64,000 nucleotides of DNA from Diphasiastrum complanatum (Eukaryota > Streptophyta > Lycopodiopsida > Lycopodiales > Lycopodiaceae): assembly GCA_029204225.1 (NCBI GenBank), contig CM055108.1, forward strand, positions 21,147,644 to 21,211,643, written 5' to 3'. Under the pieces are notes generated by a model. It made no database searches. It worked only from the letters and a program-made list of their open reading frames with translations, and was not told where the DNA came from. Below, piece after piece: positions 36,329 through 47,589 of the stretch; within the stretch, counting starts at the first letter, position 1, and each line of letters starts with the position of its first letter. Both the position numbers and the translations under genes were made by a program.

Positions 36329-38960
36329 TTATAATTTAGGACATTGACTTTGATGTTGATGTTTGCATAACTACATTGGCCAACTTGAACACATAGTATT
36401 GCCTCTTGCAATGCAATGCCAAAAAGAAATATTCCATGTCCCTTCCCACATGCACAAGTGTATTCAAACTCTAGACCTCTAGGTCAAGGAAGATGCCAAA
36501 CCTTAGCACATAATATGTTTGTTTTTTCTCTTACAAACATCCTAGTAGAATACTAAGTTATCACATATGCATATCTATCAAAACAAGGTAGAAGCTTAAT
36601 ATCCACCACAATATGTGACATCATAGCATCAATCATTGGCACACCTTGTTGGTTAACCAATTTCAATCTTAATGATATGGAGCACCACATAGGGAGGCCA
36701 CTTTAATGTTGTGAACTTGGGCAAATACACATAACATATAAGGAGGCCAATGTAATGTAATACTTTGAATCCCTTACACACAATAGTTTAGACCATATAA
36801 ATTCCACATCGTCTTGTCTATGAGATGCCTCTACTCATGAGTTGTCAAAACTTGTATAGAGCAAATCTTCCACACAATAATTTATAAACTCTATAATTTC
36901 CAAAATATTCTTCTTTATGAGATGCCTCTCATCAAAACTTGTGTAGGGCAAAGATTACTTTCTTCTCGCTTGAACTTTCTTCCCATGAGTTGTCAAAACT
37001 TGTAGAGCAAATCTACCCCACAATATATTTCCAAGTTTCATATAAAGGAATGAACTTTCTAGTGCTTTATTAGAGGTTTGGATAATTTTCAAAGTTGTTA
37101 GAGGCATAAAGATACTATTTTGAAAATGGCATGGTCATTTTCCAATAGTTTAATATCTTCCCTATAGGCTACACTTGATTTTTTGTTTTATTTTGGAGAA
37201 GACAAATGTGTCTTTGACCTTTTTTTGTTGTTGGAAAATCACGTTTGAAGTTTCTCCTTTGGGATTGAAATCTCTTTGAGACAAAAGACTATTGCTACCT
37301 ACCTTTCAAAATCATCAAATAAACATTTGTGGGCTATTGTTGTTGATTCCAAATATATAGATGGAGTTAAACTCCAAAAAAATCAAGTTTGACACTCAAT
37401 CAAATCATAGTCAATTAGCTTTGACATAGTTCTAACTATCAATTATTCAACACTCTAAACTATCAAATACTAAGAAGTTGACTATTGAGTAGGTCCAACA
37501 TAAAAAAATGTAAAATATTGTTTTTAAAGTTTTAATATTATCCCAAACATATAGCTAAAGGCATCAAATCTCAACAACATTAGGTTTCACACTCAATTGG
37601 ATCGAATCACAGTCAAATAATTTTCCCTAGTTCTAACTTCAACTATCAAATATTAACAAGTTGACTATTGACAAGGTTCCACTCTACAATTATCGAAGTC
37701 CAATTTGAAATCTTGTTGCACATAATAAACATAGAATTAGCCATAAAACTCAAAAGACAATTTGTTAATAATTTAGCAGTCAATCCACTACCTTGAATTA
37801 CTTACATTCTAGCTCTATATAAGGATCAAATCAATGCGTATACATCAAAGTAGATTGAATTTTGGCTATATCAAAGTAATGTACTTTCAAACTTCATATT
37901 TTTGCTCTTCATCTAAATCACATTCATATAATTAGTGAAATAATTGAATAATTTAACTATGTTGAATTTGTTCTTCTTTGTTGTGTATCTCAATGACATA
38001 CAACCCTTGCTTGCTAATGAAATTTTTCCATTACTTGTAAGGACCATGTATTTAAGCTTTCATATGTTCTTGCAAAGAATGTTGCACGGTCTCACAATTT
38101 GGGCTAAATTTATAATTACAAAAAAAAACAATAGTATAGCAGTGAGCTCAAAGGCCCTATACATAAATATGGATTTTTTTCGATGAATTTATTATGTGAT
38201 TCACACCCCCATGCATCTCAAACCAAATTCACAAACTAAGTAGTGAAATTTTCAAGCAATTAGACATTAATGTCAGATAATTATCCTTTTCTAAAGTTTG
38301 TTATTTGTCAAGTTTTTTTTTCAAACTTCGCATTTTTTTTTTCTATTTTTGAGTAGCAACGATGACATCGTTTGTTGGACCCTTTCCGTGGCCCCCCAAT
38401 CGTCGCGATCAAGAGGGCAAAGTTGGGGTTTGGATCTCCAACCGGGTGAGTCGTCGTGTAGTACGGGGCTTCGATCCAATGGAGAGGGGTTTAAGATACA
38501 GATCTAAGCCTACCAAGGGTGTCAATCTTGGCATAAGATCTAGATGTGGAATGGCTTAGATGAGGGGGTGAGATGTTTGACATTCTCCTTGGCTCATTTT
38601 GGAATTTTGGGATAGTGGAGATCCTCTTTTTGGATCTTGGTTTTCTTGAGTTATTTAGGCTCTTTGAGCTCTAAATCTTCTCCTCTTGAGGCTTATATTC
38701 TCAAGGGAGGAGAACAATGGAAATGAGACTTACCTATGGATCTTAATGATCTCTCCCAAATTGATTTTTAGCACCTATTTTACTATTGTGTGATTTTGTG
38801 GATTAAGAGGATGAAAGCTTGAGCTAATGATTAATCTGATGCGGAATGAAAGGCTGGATAGAGCCAGCTTGGCAGGAGTAGCTATTGCTATTGACTACGG
38901 TCTAATTCTCTTCCAAGCCCCAGATCGCTACTATAGATCTGTTATAAAATTCAAACTTGT
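36329..38960. other. AT-rich DNA with old tandem duplications; no gene recognised
   Basis: Diverged tandem repeats include TGAGTTGTCAAAACTTGTA at about 36838 and 36985, with shared flanks (GAGCAAATCT, CACAATA). A ~190-bp duplication spans about 37390-37680 (shared CAAATAYTAASAAGTTGACTATTGA). A GC-richer island at 38360-38560 has a short ORF with no recognised domain. Confidence 0.4.
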
Positions 38961-38969
38961 AAATAGCAG

Positions 38970-39890
38970 ATAATGTTGAGAGAGATAGGATGGCTCTCCA
39001 CTACATCAAGATGAATGTCTCTAATGAGATATTGAGGGAGATAAGTCCTTGCACTACAACCAAAGAAGCTTGGGATTGTCTCAAGACTATCTATGAGGCT
39101 AAGAACACCTCAAGGCTTCTCACTCTTAAAAATCAAATCTTCCAAAGTAGTCAAAAGAGTGATAAGAGTGCATCTAATTATGTTTTGAGAGTCAAGAATA
39201 TTCAGAGGGAGCTTGCATGCATTGGTGATTCTATCATTCAAAGTGTGCTAGTCCAAGTCATTCTCAATGGCTTGAGAAATGAATTTGACAACCTTGTCCA
39301 ATCCTATGCCATTAAGGAGGAGCTACCAAGCTTGGAGGCTCTCCAAAGTGTGCTTATTTCTAAAGAATCAAGACAAGAGTAGAAAAACTTGAGGATGGAC
39401 AAGCTTTCTCTCAATCATGATGATGGCAAAGCTTTATTTGTCAAGGACAAGCACAAAGGGAGAGAAAGAATCAACATCGACAATCCTCTAGCAAGGACAA
39501 AGCCAAAGCCAAATACAAAGATGAGGAGGAGGATGACTCCTCAAGTTCTTCTATATCTAAGCTCAAGAAGAAGAAGATTAAGTGCTTTTATTGTGGCAAG
39601 AAAGGCCATTATGCCACCAATTGCTTCAAGAAGAAGAATCAACTCAAGCAAGCCAACATCACCAATGAGAAGGAAGACACTATTTCAAGTGATGGAGAGG
39701 GATCTCTTATGGTCTCTAGCTTCTCATCCTCTCCTTTCAAGAAGGATGGATTATGGTATATTGGTAGTGGAGCCTCTTCACATATGTATAGCTCCAAGGA
39801 CTCTTTCTCTTCTATTGCACCTTATGATGGAGCCAAGAAATCAATATACACTACAAATGATTCCGAATGTCCAATTGAAGGTATAAAATA
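38970..39890 (+). pseudogene. Copia gag-protease fragment
   Basis: The gag part ALHYIKMNVSNEILREIS … AWDCLKTIYEAKNTSRLLTL closely matches the gag of the Copia element at 59-60 kb. A TAG at 39380-39382 and frameshifts follow. The nucleocapsid zinc knuckle CFYCGKKGHYATNC is at about 39580-39622. The protease signature reads WYIGSGASSHM at about 39757: the catalytic Asp of the family DSGA is Gly here, so the protease would be dead even if translated. The 5' end is cut near 38970 and similarity stops near 39890, where DNA of opposite orientation follows. Confidence 0.8.
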
Positions 39891-40053
39891 CAGTTCGTTC
39901 TTCCATCTCTGATTGTCATGATCCATTTGATTGATTGGTTGATTGTTACATTGTTTGTGATCTATATTTGAGTATCTAGATCATGTAAATCTAAACACAC
40001 AGTGTAGAGCACTTCCGCCAAGAATAGGCTCACATAGCTAAGCACCAAACCCT

Positions 40054-40842
40054 TCAGCTTAAGCATTCAAACCAATCTCGAAACGGGTCATTCCCGGACA
40101 CTTGCTTCATGGGATCATACCACTCCTTGGTATTGAGTGCCTCTTGTACATTCTTTGGCTCTTCATGAGAAACAAAAAAAACATAATTAGTGGAATCAAG
40201 ATCCACTTGCTTGCCTTTATCAACATATGAGAGCCTCTTAGGCTCGGATCTATCTCTCATAGATCTTCTTGGTGAAAAAATCAAAGGAGACTCCTCTTCA
40301 AGTCTCAACCCCATCACATGGAAAATAACATCTCTACTTTCAATCACTTGAGAAGTAGAGAGAATAAAGACTCTATAAGCCTTTTTGGTGGATGAGTATC
40401 CAACCATGATCCCTTTGCATGAAGTAGGATCATCCTTCTTCCTTGTTTCCAAGGGAGTATGGGCAAAGCATATGCCAAAAACTCTAAGGCGATCAACCTT
40501 AGGCTTCTTCGAATATAAGATCTCATATGGTGACTTTCCTCCAAGAGCTATATGTGGGAGTCTATTGCAAAGATAATTTGCACAACTTATGGCTTCTCCC
40601 CAAAAGTCTTTTGGCAAAGATGCCTCAATCCTCATGGCTTTTGCACATTCACATAAGGATCTATTCTTTCTCTCGGCCACTCCATTTTGAGATGGAGAGT
40701 AGGCACAAGAGAACTCCCTTTTAATACCTTCAAGCTCACAATAGTCATGGAATTTATTGGAGATATACTCTCCACCTCCATCACATCTAAAAGCTTCAAT
40801 CTTGAATGAGAACTGATTCTCAACATAAGCTTTGAAATTCAA
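40054..40842 (-). pseudogene. Copia integrase fragment, inverted relative to the neighbouring gag
   Basis: The frame reads NFKAYVENQFSFKIEAFRCD then GGGEYISN (second catalytic Asp), AYSPSQNGVAERKNRSLCEC (catalytic Glu), then the C-terminal part up to SHEEPKNVQEALNTKEWYDPM, where RT should begin. The first catalytic Asp block and zinc-binding HHCC region are missing. One continuous frame of 262 codons is kept, suggesting a fairly recent fragment. It closely resembles the integrase of the Copia element at 46.5-47.6 kb. Confidence 0.82.
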
Positions 40843-40849
40843 ACACCAT

Positions 40850-41202
40850 AGATTTACACACTCTCACATCTTTTTGTGTGTGTTTAATCTATATTTCTAT
40901 ATATCCACTATGTGGAGTTTACAAGATAGCTTAAAGGAGAATTACAAGACAATTTAATGCTAAGTCTCTAGTTAATTGTCTCTCCAGTAATGTTGCCTTT
41001 TGGCGGATGAGCATGACAGCTTGATAGCTTCATGCTCGTCGTTGGGAGGTTGATATGTCGGCCATGCCTGATAATCTTTTTTGGCACTTCAACTTTTGGT
41101 AGGGGGTTCGATATGTCGACGAGCCCCTTTCGAGAATGGCTGCTTTGTTGGTCACTTTGGAAAATGCCAGGGAATGGTTACATGAGTTCACCATTTCCAA
41201 CA
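40850..41202 (-). repeat. Copia LTR (3' LTR of the fragment to its right)
   Basis: On the minus strand the LTR starts TGTTGGAAATGG at 41202, directly after the purine tract AAGAGGGAG (41212-41203). The low-coordinate end is approximate; it abuts integrase coding sequence at about 40845. Confidence 0.5.
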
Positions 41203-41212
41203 CTCCCTCTTG

Positions 41213-41585
41213 AACGATGCAACCTTCTTTTCATTTATCCAATTCCCATCGATTTTTTGTGTTTTATAAATAGTGGTTTGTCCAGCGGCTTGGTCAACAG
41301 GTCTGCAATCATGTTGATTAATGTCAGGCAATTTCCTATCATTAGAGCATCATCTACAAAGATTGGTAGAATCACAAACTTATTTTCTATACTTTTAATG
41401 TATACATTATAGTCAGGTGTTGTAGGAGTAAATCCTAGGGACTTTAGAAGATTATCGAGCTTCCTATACCAAGCTCGCGATGCTTGCTTGAGACCATAGA
41501 TACATCGGTGCAACCAGCAGGCGTACTCCCGATTGATGTATACATTACAGTCAGGTGTTGTAGGAATAAATCCTAGAAACTTCAA
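41213..41585 (-). pseudogene. Copia RT/RNase H fragment with internal deletion
   Basis: CIYGLKQASRAWYRKLDNLL and LPIFVDDALMIGN are the RT thumb-side motif and the catalytic YVDD-type box (here FVDD). The frame then jumps to IADLLTKPLDKPLFIKH, the last motif of RNase H, so about 250 residues are deleted. The phrase GFIPTTPDCNVYI is duplicated at the 5' end of the fragment (as GFTPTTPDYNVYI further on). Confidence 0.78.
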
Positions 41586-41609
41586 AAGATTATCGAGCTT
41601 CCAAAATTA

Positions 41610-43075
41610 GTGTAAATATTAAATACTCAAAAATTGGACCTAAAAAATTTGACAGATTCAAAAAGATTAAAAGTTAAAAAAATCACTTGTCCATTTTGAA
41701 AGGATAGCTGAAAAAAATTATCGTATTTTGTCAAAGATGTGGTCTCATCAAAAGGAAGCCCAGTCTCTTGAGCATAGAGGCACTTCAACTGTATATTTGT
41801 TTTGTTGCCCTCTTGTGGAGATTAAGATACTCCTTGTGAAAAAAATCTTACTCTTTAAATAACCGTCATCTTGATTATGTAATCTTGATCAATGTTGTGA
41901 TCCCAAGCAAGGAGGTTGGCCTCCTCAACACTCAGGCCAACAAAAACAATGGCACTAACTTGCCTAAAGGACAATATGTGGCGATATTCTAGAGATAGCT
42001 CTTTTCGAGCTTGTAAACTATGGATCCCGTCCAAAACAAAAAATCTATAGGAATCAATCAATTTAACATCAAAATCTACTACTGTGGGCCAGATAGTAGG
42101 ATCAACAAGAACAATGAATGGGGTCACAATGGCCTGAGTGTGGTTAAATTTTATTTTCAAATTATGTACATGGGAGATGTTTCTCTGACCTCCAAGGGCC
42201 TGTCATTAGTAAGAGGGTCAATAGGTGGCCTCTCACACTGTTCAATGTCCAAGATAAATGTAGTTTCTTGGACATTTTTGTTTTCATGAATTAAGGCTCT
42301 CATTTTTGCAACGTCTCTTCTAGATGCATCGAGCTTTATTGTAACTCCAGGCAGATTCAAGCTACCTGAGGGAGAAGAGAGTTTTTTCAAGACTTTCGGA
42401 CCTATGTCTTTGGGAGTCATGCTTTTGAATTTCCTAGTTTTTGTTACAGGAGAGGCAGAAGAATCAATCGAGACATACTCAACTTGGGTACGCTTTCTGT
42501 TAGGGAGAGAGAGGATGGCTGTATCTTTGGAAAAGTCAAGAGGTTGGGAGTCCTTTGGTGAGGAGGAAACCAAGCCCTTACAGGAGGATGTTGATCTAAC
42601 AGGCTTTGGCAGAATTGGGTCCTCTTTTCTCTCAAGCACCTTAGCCACCATCAAAATTGACACTTTCAAGGTCTGAAGAAAGTACAACAGTGAAAATGCT
42701 TTAGATAAACCCATGACCAACATAAAGACAAACAATAACATTCAAAATCATTATGGTGAAAAAGGAGGAATAACTCACAAGGGTCTTCAAAGCATCATCA
42801 AAGAAGTTTCTCAATATCGCATGCTCACAAAGGTGTATCTTCATGAATCCGTTCTCCATAATGTATAAATAGACCTTTTTATCAATGGCTTTTAATGGGA
42901 TATTAGTAAAGCCAATGTCGTCATCTGCCACCGATACTTTGTGAAGCACATGACATTGTGCTACAAAAGTAGTCGGCCCTTTGCCGACAGTCGCTATCCA
43001 AAAAGGCCCTGTGAGTTTCAGTGTCCTTCGCAGCCCTTTGTAAAATAGAACATGTGGTTCATGATGTCAACTTTC
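41610..43075 (-). pseudogene. ParB-like domain gene relic of unknown eukaryotic family
   Basis: The minus-strand coding stretch runs from about 43070: exon to 42779, a 106-bp GT-AG intron (42778-42673), then an exon with open frame 42672-42160. The frame is preserved across the intron. A frameshift near 42160 leads to 41855, which holds YRFFVLDGIHSLQARKEL … IVFVGLSVEEANLLAWDHN. This matches the pattern of ParB/sulfiredoxin-like domains in some eukaryotic proteins (V-[IL]-DG-x-HS … V-[FY]-VGL-[ST]-x-EE-A … HN). The middle is Ser/Lys-rich and unstructured. A further exon-like stretch may lie at 41610-41770. Function unknown; these proteins may be transposon-encoded. Family placement rests on the C-terminal motif only. 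Confidence 0.5.
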
Positions 43076-43265
43076 TAAAGATTGGATGGATTTATTGGTG
43101 GACAAACTCTAATTTGGGCCATGGTGAAAAGATCTGAAAATCAACAAGCAAAACCATTACTTTTGACAGAAGATGCAAACACAAAATCTAGAAACAACAT
43201 AGATCTGTTTGAAAATATATTTCGAAGGCCCTTATTAAACCTATACTCAACATACATCCTCTCTC

Positions 43266-43441
43266 CACCTATGCTCAGCATAGTCTCGAGACTCATATTG
43301 AGCATAGGTCGAGACAAGACATATGCTCAACATGGGTCTTGTCTTGAACTATACTGAGCATAAGTCGAGCGGGCAATTATGCTGAGCATAAGTCTTGTCT
43401 CGACCTAGGCTGAGCATAGGTCCAGACAAGACTTATGCTCA
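43266..43441. repeat. Array of seven TGAGCATARGTC motifs in both orientations
   Basis: Plus copies start at 43299, 43354, 43383 and 43411; minus copies lie at 43266-43277, 43318-43329 and 43430-43441, each within one or two changes of TGAGCATAGGTC. Two plus/minus pairs (43299/43329 and 43411/43441) form hairpins with 7-base loops (GAGACAA, CAGACAA). The array lies between the divergently oriented ParB-like and DUF7869-like relics. Confidence 0.7.
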
Positions 43442-43875
43442 ACATAAGTCCAAGCTCAGTATCCAACTTACTTTGATGTAGTTTCTACTAGTTCTTCATC
43501 TAACATTAAAACTACAACTGTGTACCATGAAATGACTCCAAGTTCAATTCAAGCTAGTGAATTTTGTACTAGCTCTTCATCTTCGTGTCTCAAGAATCTC
43601 CAAACAGTGTACTATTCTCCCTCAGGTGAGAATTGTAGCAGTGCAGAAATAAGCAAACACTCAGTTACCGATTCAAGTCAGTCTACAATCCCGCGTCAAT
43701 GAACTTGTTCTTTAATTAGGGAAAGACAGACATGAATAAACATTAGATCCAATATTATGAAATAAAAAAGATCAATATTTTCTAATGTACAAGATATTAT
43801 TCCTGAAAGCGCAGAGCCTTTCGGTAAAAATCAAGGAGACGATGCAATTGACATGCGAGAAGCACACGTACAAGG

Positions 43876-44670
43876 TGAAAAAATTACCAGAATTCTCACA
43901 CACGTGGGAATGATTCACAAGTATAATTGATTATTAAGCTTTATGATTAGCACAATAACCTGATTCTAGATTGAATAGCAAGATCTAGTACAAAATTTAT
44001 GGCTTAACCACAATCTATCATGCTAAGAATCAGAGAATGGTAGCATTGAATTACAAATGAGCAAAAGTACAAGAATTTAGTGCATGAGCATTAGCCTCAA
44101 CATGAGTTAGAGAGAGAAAGAGAGATATATATATTCAAGCAAATATGGTATAGATCCAAAATGGCATGGAATGGCTACAAAGCTTTGGTTCTTCATCAAA
44201 GATTATGAGAATAGCTACACATATTTATGGAGTTTGAGGTAGCTTGAGGTAGAACCACATCCATCCACCTTTCAATCACATATACAGTGAAAACTAGAGT
44301 CTATGTGACATTTGTCACATCTCATGCATGTATCTCTACCTACTTTTACCAAGTGTCCTATTACTAACTAGAATTGTACAAATCATCATGCATGTGTCCA
44401 TTTCACTTTGTACATACCTTGCATGTCACTATGGATCACTTACAATAAATGTATGTGATATGCTACGAGTTTCTACAAGCATATTTATGCTATTTCTAAG
44501 TCTACAATCTAAATGCAAGTTGTATTCAACCAACTAGATATGAAAAATCCATATAGCTCGAGTTTTATCTAGGCCAAATTTGGCATTTACATTTATGAAA
44601 CAACATACTTGCATAGTAAAAAGCTTTTAGCAAGCATAAAGTCAAGATAGATTATTTTTCAATTTCAACA
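43876..44670 (-). repeat. 3' LTR of the Copia element
   Basis: In plus-strand reading it starts TGAAAAAATT and ends TTTCAACA (TG…CA), 795 bp. It contains a CACACGTGG G-box-like motif near the low end and a short AGAGAG/ATATAT tract at about 44107-44135. Confidence 0.9.
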
Positions 44671-44682
44671 CTCCTCCTAAAA
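44671..44682 (-). promoter_or_regulatory. Polypurine tract
   Basis: TTTTAGGAGGAG on the minus strand lies immediately before the 3' LTR start TGTTGAAATTG. It is the plus-strand DNA primer site in reverse transcription. Confidence 0.75.
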
Positions 44683-44716
44683 GCAATCTATGTTTACTTG
44701 AACATGGATCTTGGTA

Positions 44717-46160
44717 TTACTCGAACATGGATCTTGGTATTACTCCAAGATTGGCTCTATGCTTGATGAAGGAATTCTTGCTCAAAGGTCCGGTGAGCAA
44801 ATCTGCAATAAAAGATGATGTGTCGATGTGCTCCAAGTAGATTTCCCCTCCAATGAGCTTCTCTCTCACGAAGTGATGTGCAACCTCGATATGTTTGCTC
44901 CTTGCATAAAATATCGGATTGTTGGCAAGGGGTTGTGCTAAAATGTTGTCACACATGATCATAAGTAGATCATCTTCCATGATTATCTTTAGCTTACAGT
45001 ATCTTGCTTTTTGGAAAGCCAAGATATCAAGTTTCCTCCAAGATATATGACATAAGCACTTGTAGATTTTCAATATGCTCTATCACTTGCAAAATCCGAG
45101 TCAGAATAGCTAATTATAGAAACATCTTCACTTTTATACAACAAACCATAATCAAAAGTTGAAGATATGTACCTAAGCACTCTCTTGGCCATTTTCCAAT
45201 GATAAATAGTAGGATTTTGCATAGCTTGGCTCAACTTATAAACACTAAAATGTATGTCAGGCCTAGTTATTGTGAGCCAAATTAAGGAGCCTATAAGACT
45301 CCTAAAAAGAGTGATGTCCACGAAGGATCTTTCATCACCTTTGTTAGGGTCTTTTACAATTTGCTCCATAGGAGTTTCTATACTCTTACAATCAAGCATA
45401 TTGAACTGTTTTAACATTGAAAGAGCATATTTGGATTGACATACAAAAGCTTTTTCATTAAGAAAGTCAATCTCTAATCCTAATATGTAGTGAATTTTTC
45501 CAAGATCTTGCATCTTGAACTCTTTTCCAAGTGCACCCTTGGTCTCCTCAACTAACTTGATACAACTTCCTGTCAGAATGATATCATCAACATAAATGAG
45601 AAGGATGAAAATATCTCTATCATAAAACTTTACAAACAAGGAAGGATCATAGTTACTAAGATTAAATCCTAGTGACTCAAGAAAGGTGTTAAGTCGAGAA
45701 TACCATGACCTCGGAGCTTGCTTTAGTCCATATAGACTTTTGAAGAGCAAGCAAACTTTGTCTTTGTCATGGATGAACCCAACAGGTTGATCCATATAGA
45801 TCTCTTCTTCTAGATATCCATTTAAAAATGCATTAGAGACATCTAGTTGAAAAACTTGCCGATTGAAAAAACAAGCAATAGAAATTATGATTATAATTGA
45901 TACCATCTTTGCAACTAGAGCAAAAGTCTCCTCATAATCAAGTGCATAAACTTGAGCAAAACCCTTTGCACAAAGCCTTGCCTTGTACTTGTTGATTGTG
46001 CCATCTTGATTATATTTGACTCGAAAAACCCACTTGTAACCAATGGTGTGCCTGTTGGATGGAAGATCCACAAGCTCCCATGTCTTGTTGGCCATCAAAG
46101 CATCATATTCCTCCTTCATGGCAAGAAACCATTCCTTTGAATTGAGTGCATCATATACAT
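44717..46160 (-). pseudogene. Copia reverse transcriptase and RNase H
   Basis: From EPKDVYDALNSKEWFLAMKE the frame runs through KTWELVDLPSNRHTIGYKWV, the RT body with QLDVSNAFLNGYLEEEIYMD, SLYGLKQAPRSWYSRLN and the catalytic LLIYVDDIIL. RNase H follows: GSLIWLTITRPDIHFSVYKL and AKRVLRYISSTFDYGLLY. One frameshift lies near 45070; afterwards KHIEVAHHFVREKLIGGEI and the final LLTGPLSKNSFIKH motif are in frame. RT is uninterrupted for about 350 codons, yet the telomere-type array cuts it off from integrase. Confidence 0.88.
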
Positions 46161-46179
46161 CCTTTGGCTCCTCATGTGA

Positions 46180-46447
46180 CTAAACCCTAAATCCTAAATC
46201 CTAAACCCTAAGCCCTTAGCCCTTAACCCTAAATCCTAAATCCTAAGCTCTTAGCCCTAAATCCTAAATTCTAGACCCAAAATCCTAAATCCTAACCTAG
46301 CCATAAACTCTGAACCCTAAGCCCTTAGCCCTAAATCCTAAGTTATAAACCCTAACTCTAAGATCTTAGCCCTAAATCTTAAACCCTAAATTCTAAATCC
46401 AAAATCGTACATTCTAAACTCTAAACCCTAAACAATAAACCCTAAAA
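46180..46447 (-). repeat. Degenerate telomere-type (TTTAGGG)n array inside pol
   Basis: About 265 bp made of CCCTAAA, TCCTAAA, CCCTAAG, CCCTTAG and similar 7-mers on the plus strand, i.e. TTTAGGG-type on the coding (minus) strand. It sits between the codons for the end of integrase (…NSTDCAYF) and SHEEPKDVYDAL. The related integrase at 40.1 kb has these two parts joined by a single residue (NYVFFVSHEEP), so the array is an insertion. On the coding strand it begins AGG|GTTTATT and ends TTTAG|TCACATG. Excising GT to AG (46440-46180, 261 bp) would restore the frame. Arabidopsis-type plant telomeres are TTTAGGG. Confidence 0.9.
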
Positions 46448-47580
46448 TAAGCACAATCAGTGGAGTTGAGTTCCACTTGCTTGCCTCTATCTTCATATGT
46501 AAGCCTCCTAGGCTCGGATCTTTCTATTTGAGACCTCCTTGGTGAAAGATTTGAGGTGACTCTTCCTCAAGGCCCCATCTCTCCATGATAGTCTTCAAGG
46601 GTGATGATTAGAGTATCTTTTTGAGAATATTTGAACTCGGCCTCCTCAAGGATGTACTTTTGATCCTCATGGAATATAACATCCCTACTCTTAATTGTAG
46701 TTGAGGTAGAGGGAACATAGATTCTGTAAGCCTTCTTGTTGGATAAATATCCAACCATGATCCTTTTGATAGAATCAGGATCATCTCTTTTCCTTGTTTC
46801 CAAGGGTACATGAACAAAGCAAGCACATCCAAAAACTCTAAGGTGATCTACCTTAGGTTTCTTTTTAAACAAAACTTCATATGGTGATTTTCCAGCAAGT
46901 GCATTATGAGGTAATCTATTGCACAAATAGTTTGCACAATTAATCGCTTCTCCCCAATATTCAATAGGCAAAGAAGCTTCAACTCAGATTGCTTTAGCAC
47001 ATTCACATAAAGATCGATTTTTCCTCTCAGCAACTCCATTTTGAGATGAAGAATAAGCACAAGAAGACTCTCTCTTTATTCCTTCACCTTCTCAATATTC
47101 ATAAAACTTGTTGGAGATGTATTCACCTCCTCCATCACATCTTAAAGCTTTAACTTTGAAAGAAAATTGTTTCTCAACATAAGCCTTGAAGATTAGGAAG
47201 TGATCAAATACCATAGCTTTTGAAGAAAGTAGATACAACCAAGTATGATCTTGTAAAGTCATCAATAAAGGTGACAAAACATGTTGCATCACCAATACTT
47301 TTAGAAGAAGAAAAATGAACATCCGAGTGTATAAGCTCCAAAGGATGAGTAGCCTTGATAAAAGACTTTTGATATGGCTTTCTATGTGATTTTGCGATAG
47401 CACAAGCCTCACAAGGCTTGAAATCTTTGGAAAGTGATTTTGGAAGGCCAACAGCCTTACCTTTCTTGACCATAGAAGACATAGACTTAAAGTTAGGATG
47501 CCCCAACCTTCTATGCCACAACTCCTCCTTAGATATTCAGTTTTTTGTGTAGGATGCTCAAAACAATGGATTCTGAACAA
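46448..47580 (-). pseudogene. Copia GAG-pre-integrase and integrase
   Basis: MWHRRLGHPNFKSMSSMVKK and CEACAIAKSHRKPYQKSF give the zinc-binding HHCC part; ELIHSDVHF and VTFIDDFTRS hold the first catalytic Asp block. A frameshift follows near 47210. Then FKAYVEKQFSFKVKALRCD, GGGEYISN, a stop near 47093, and further on INCANYLCNRLPHNALAGKS, PYEVLF and FGCACFVHVPLETRK. One continuous frame from 46971 to 46567 covers the C-terminal domain. The sequence upstream (47590-48379) lacks gag and protease. Confidence 0.85.
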
Positions 47581-47589
47581 AGCAAGATT

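Noticed and set aside
43082-43357. 91-codon plus-strand ORF next to the motif array
   Set aside because: It overlaps the TGAGCATA motif array and the presumed start of the ParB-like relic on the other strand; no domain is seen.
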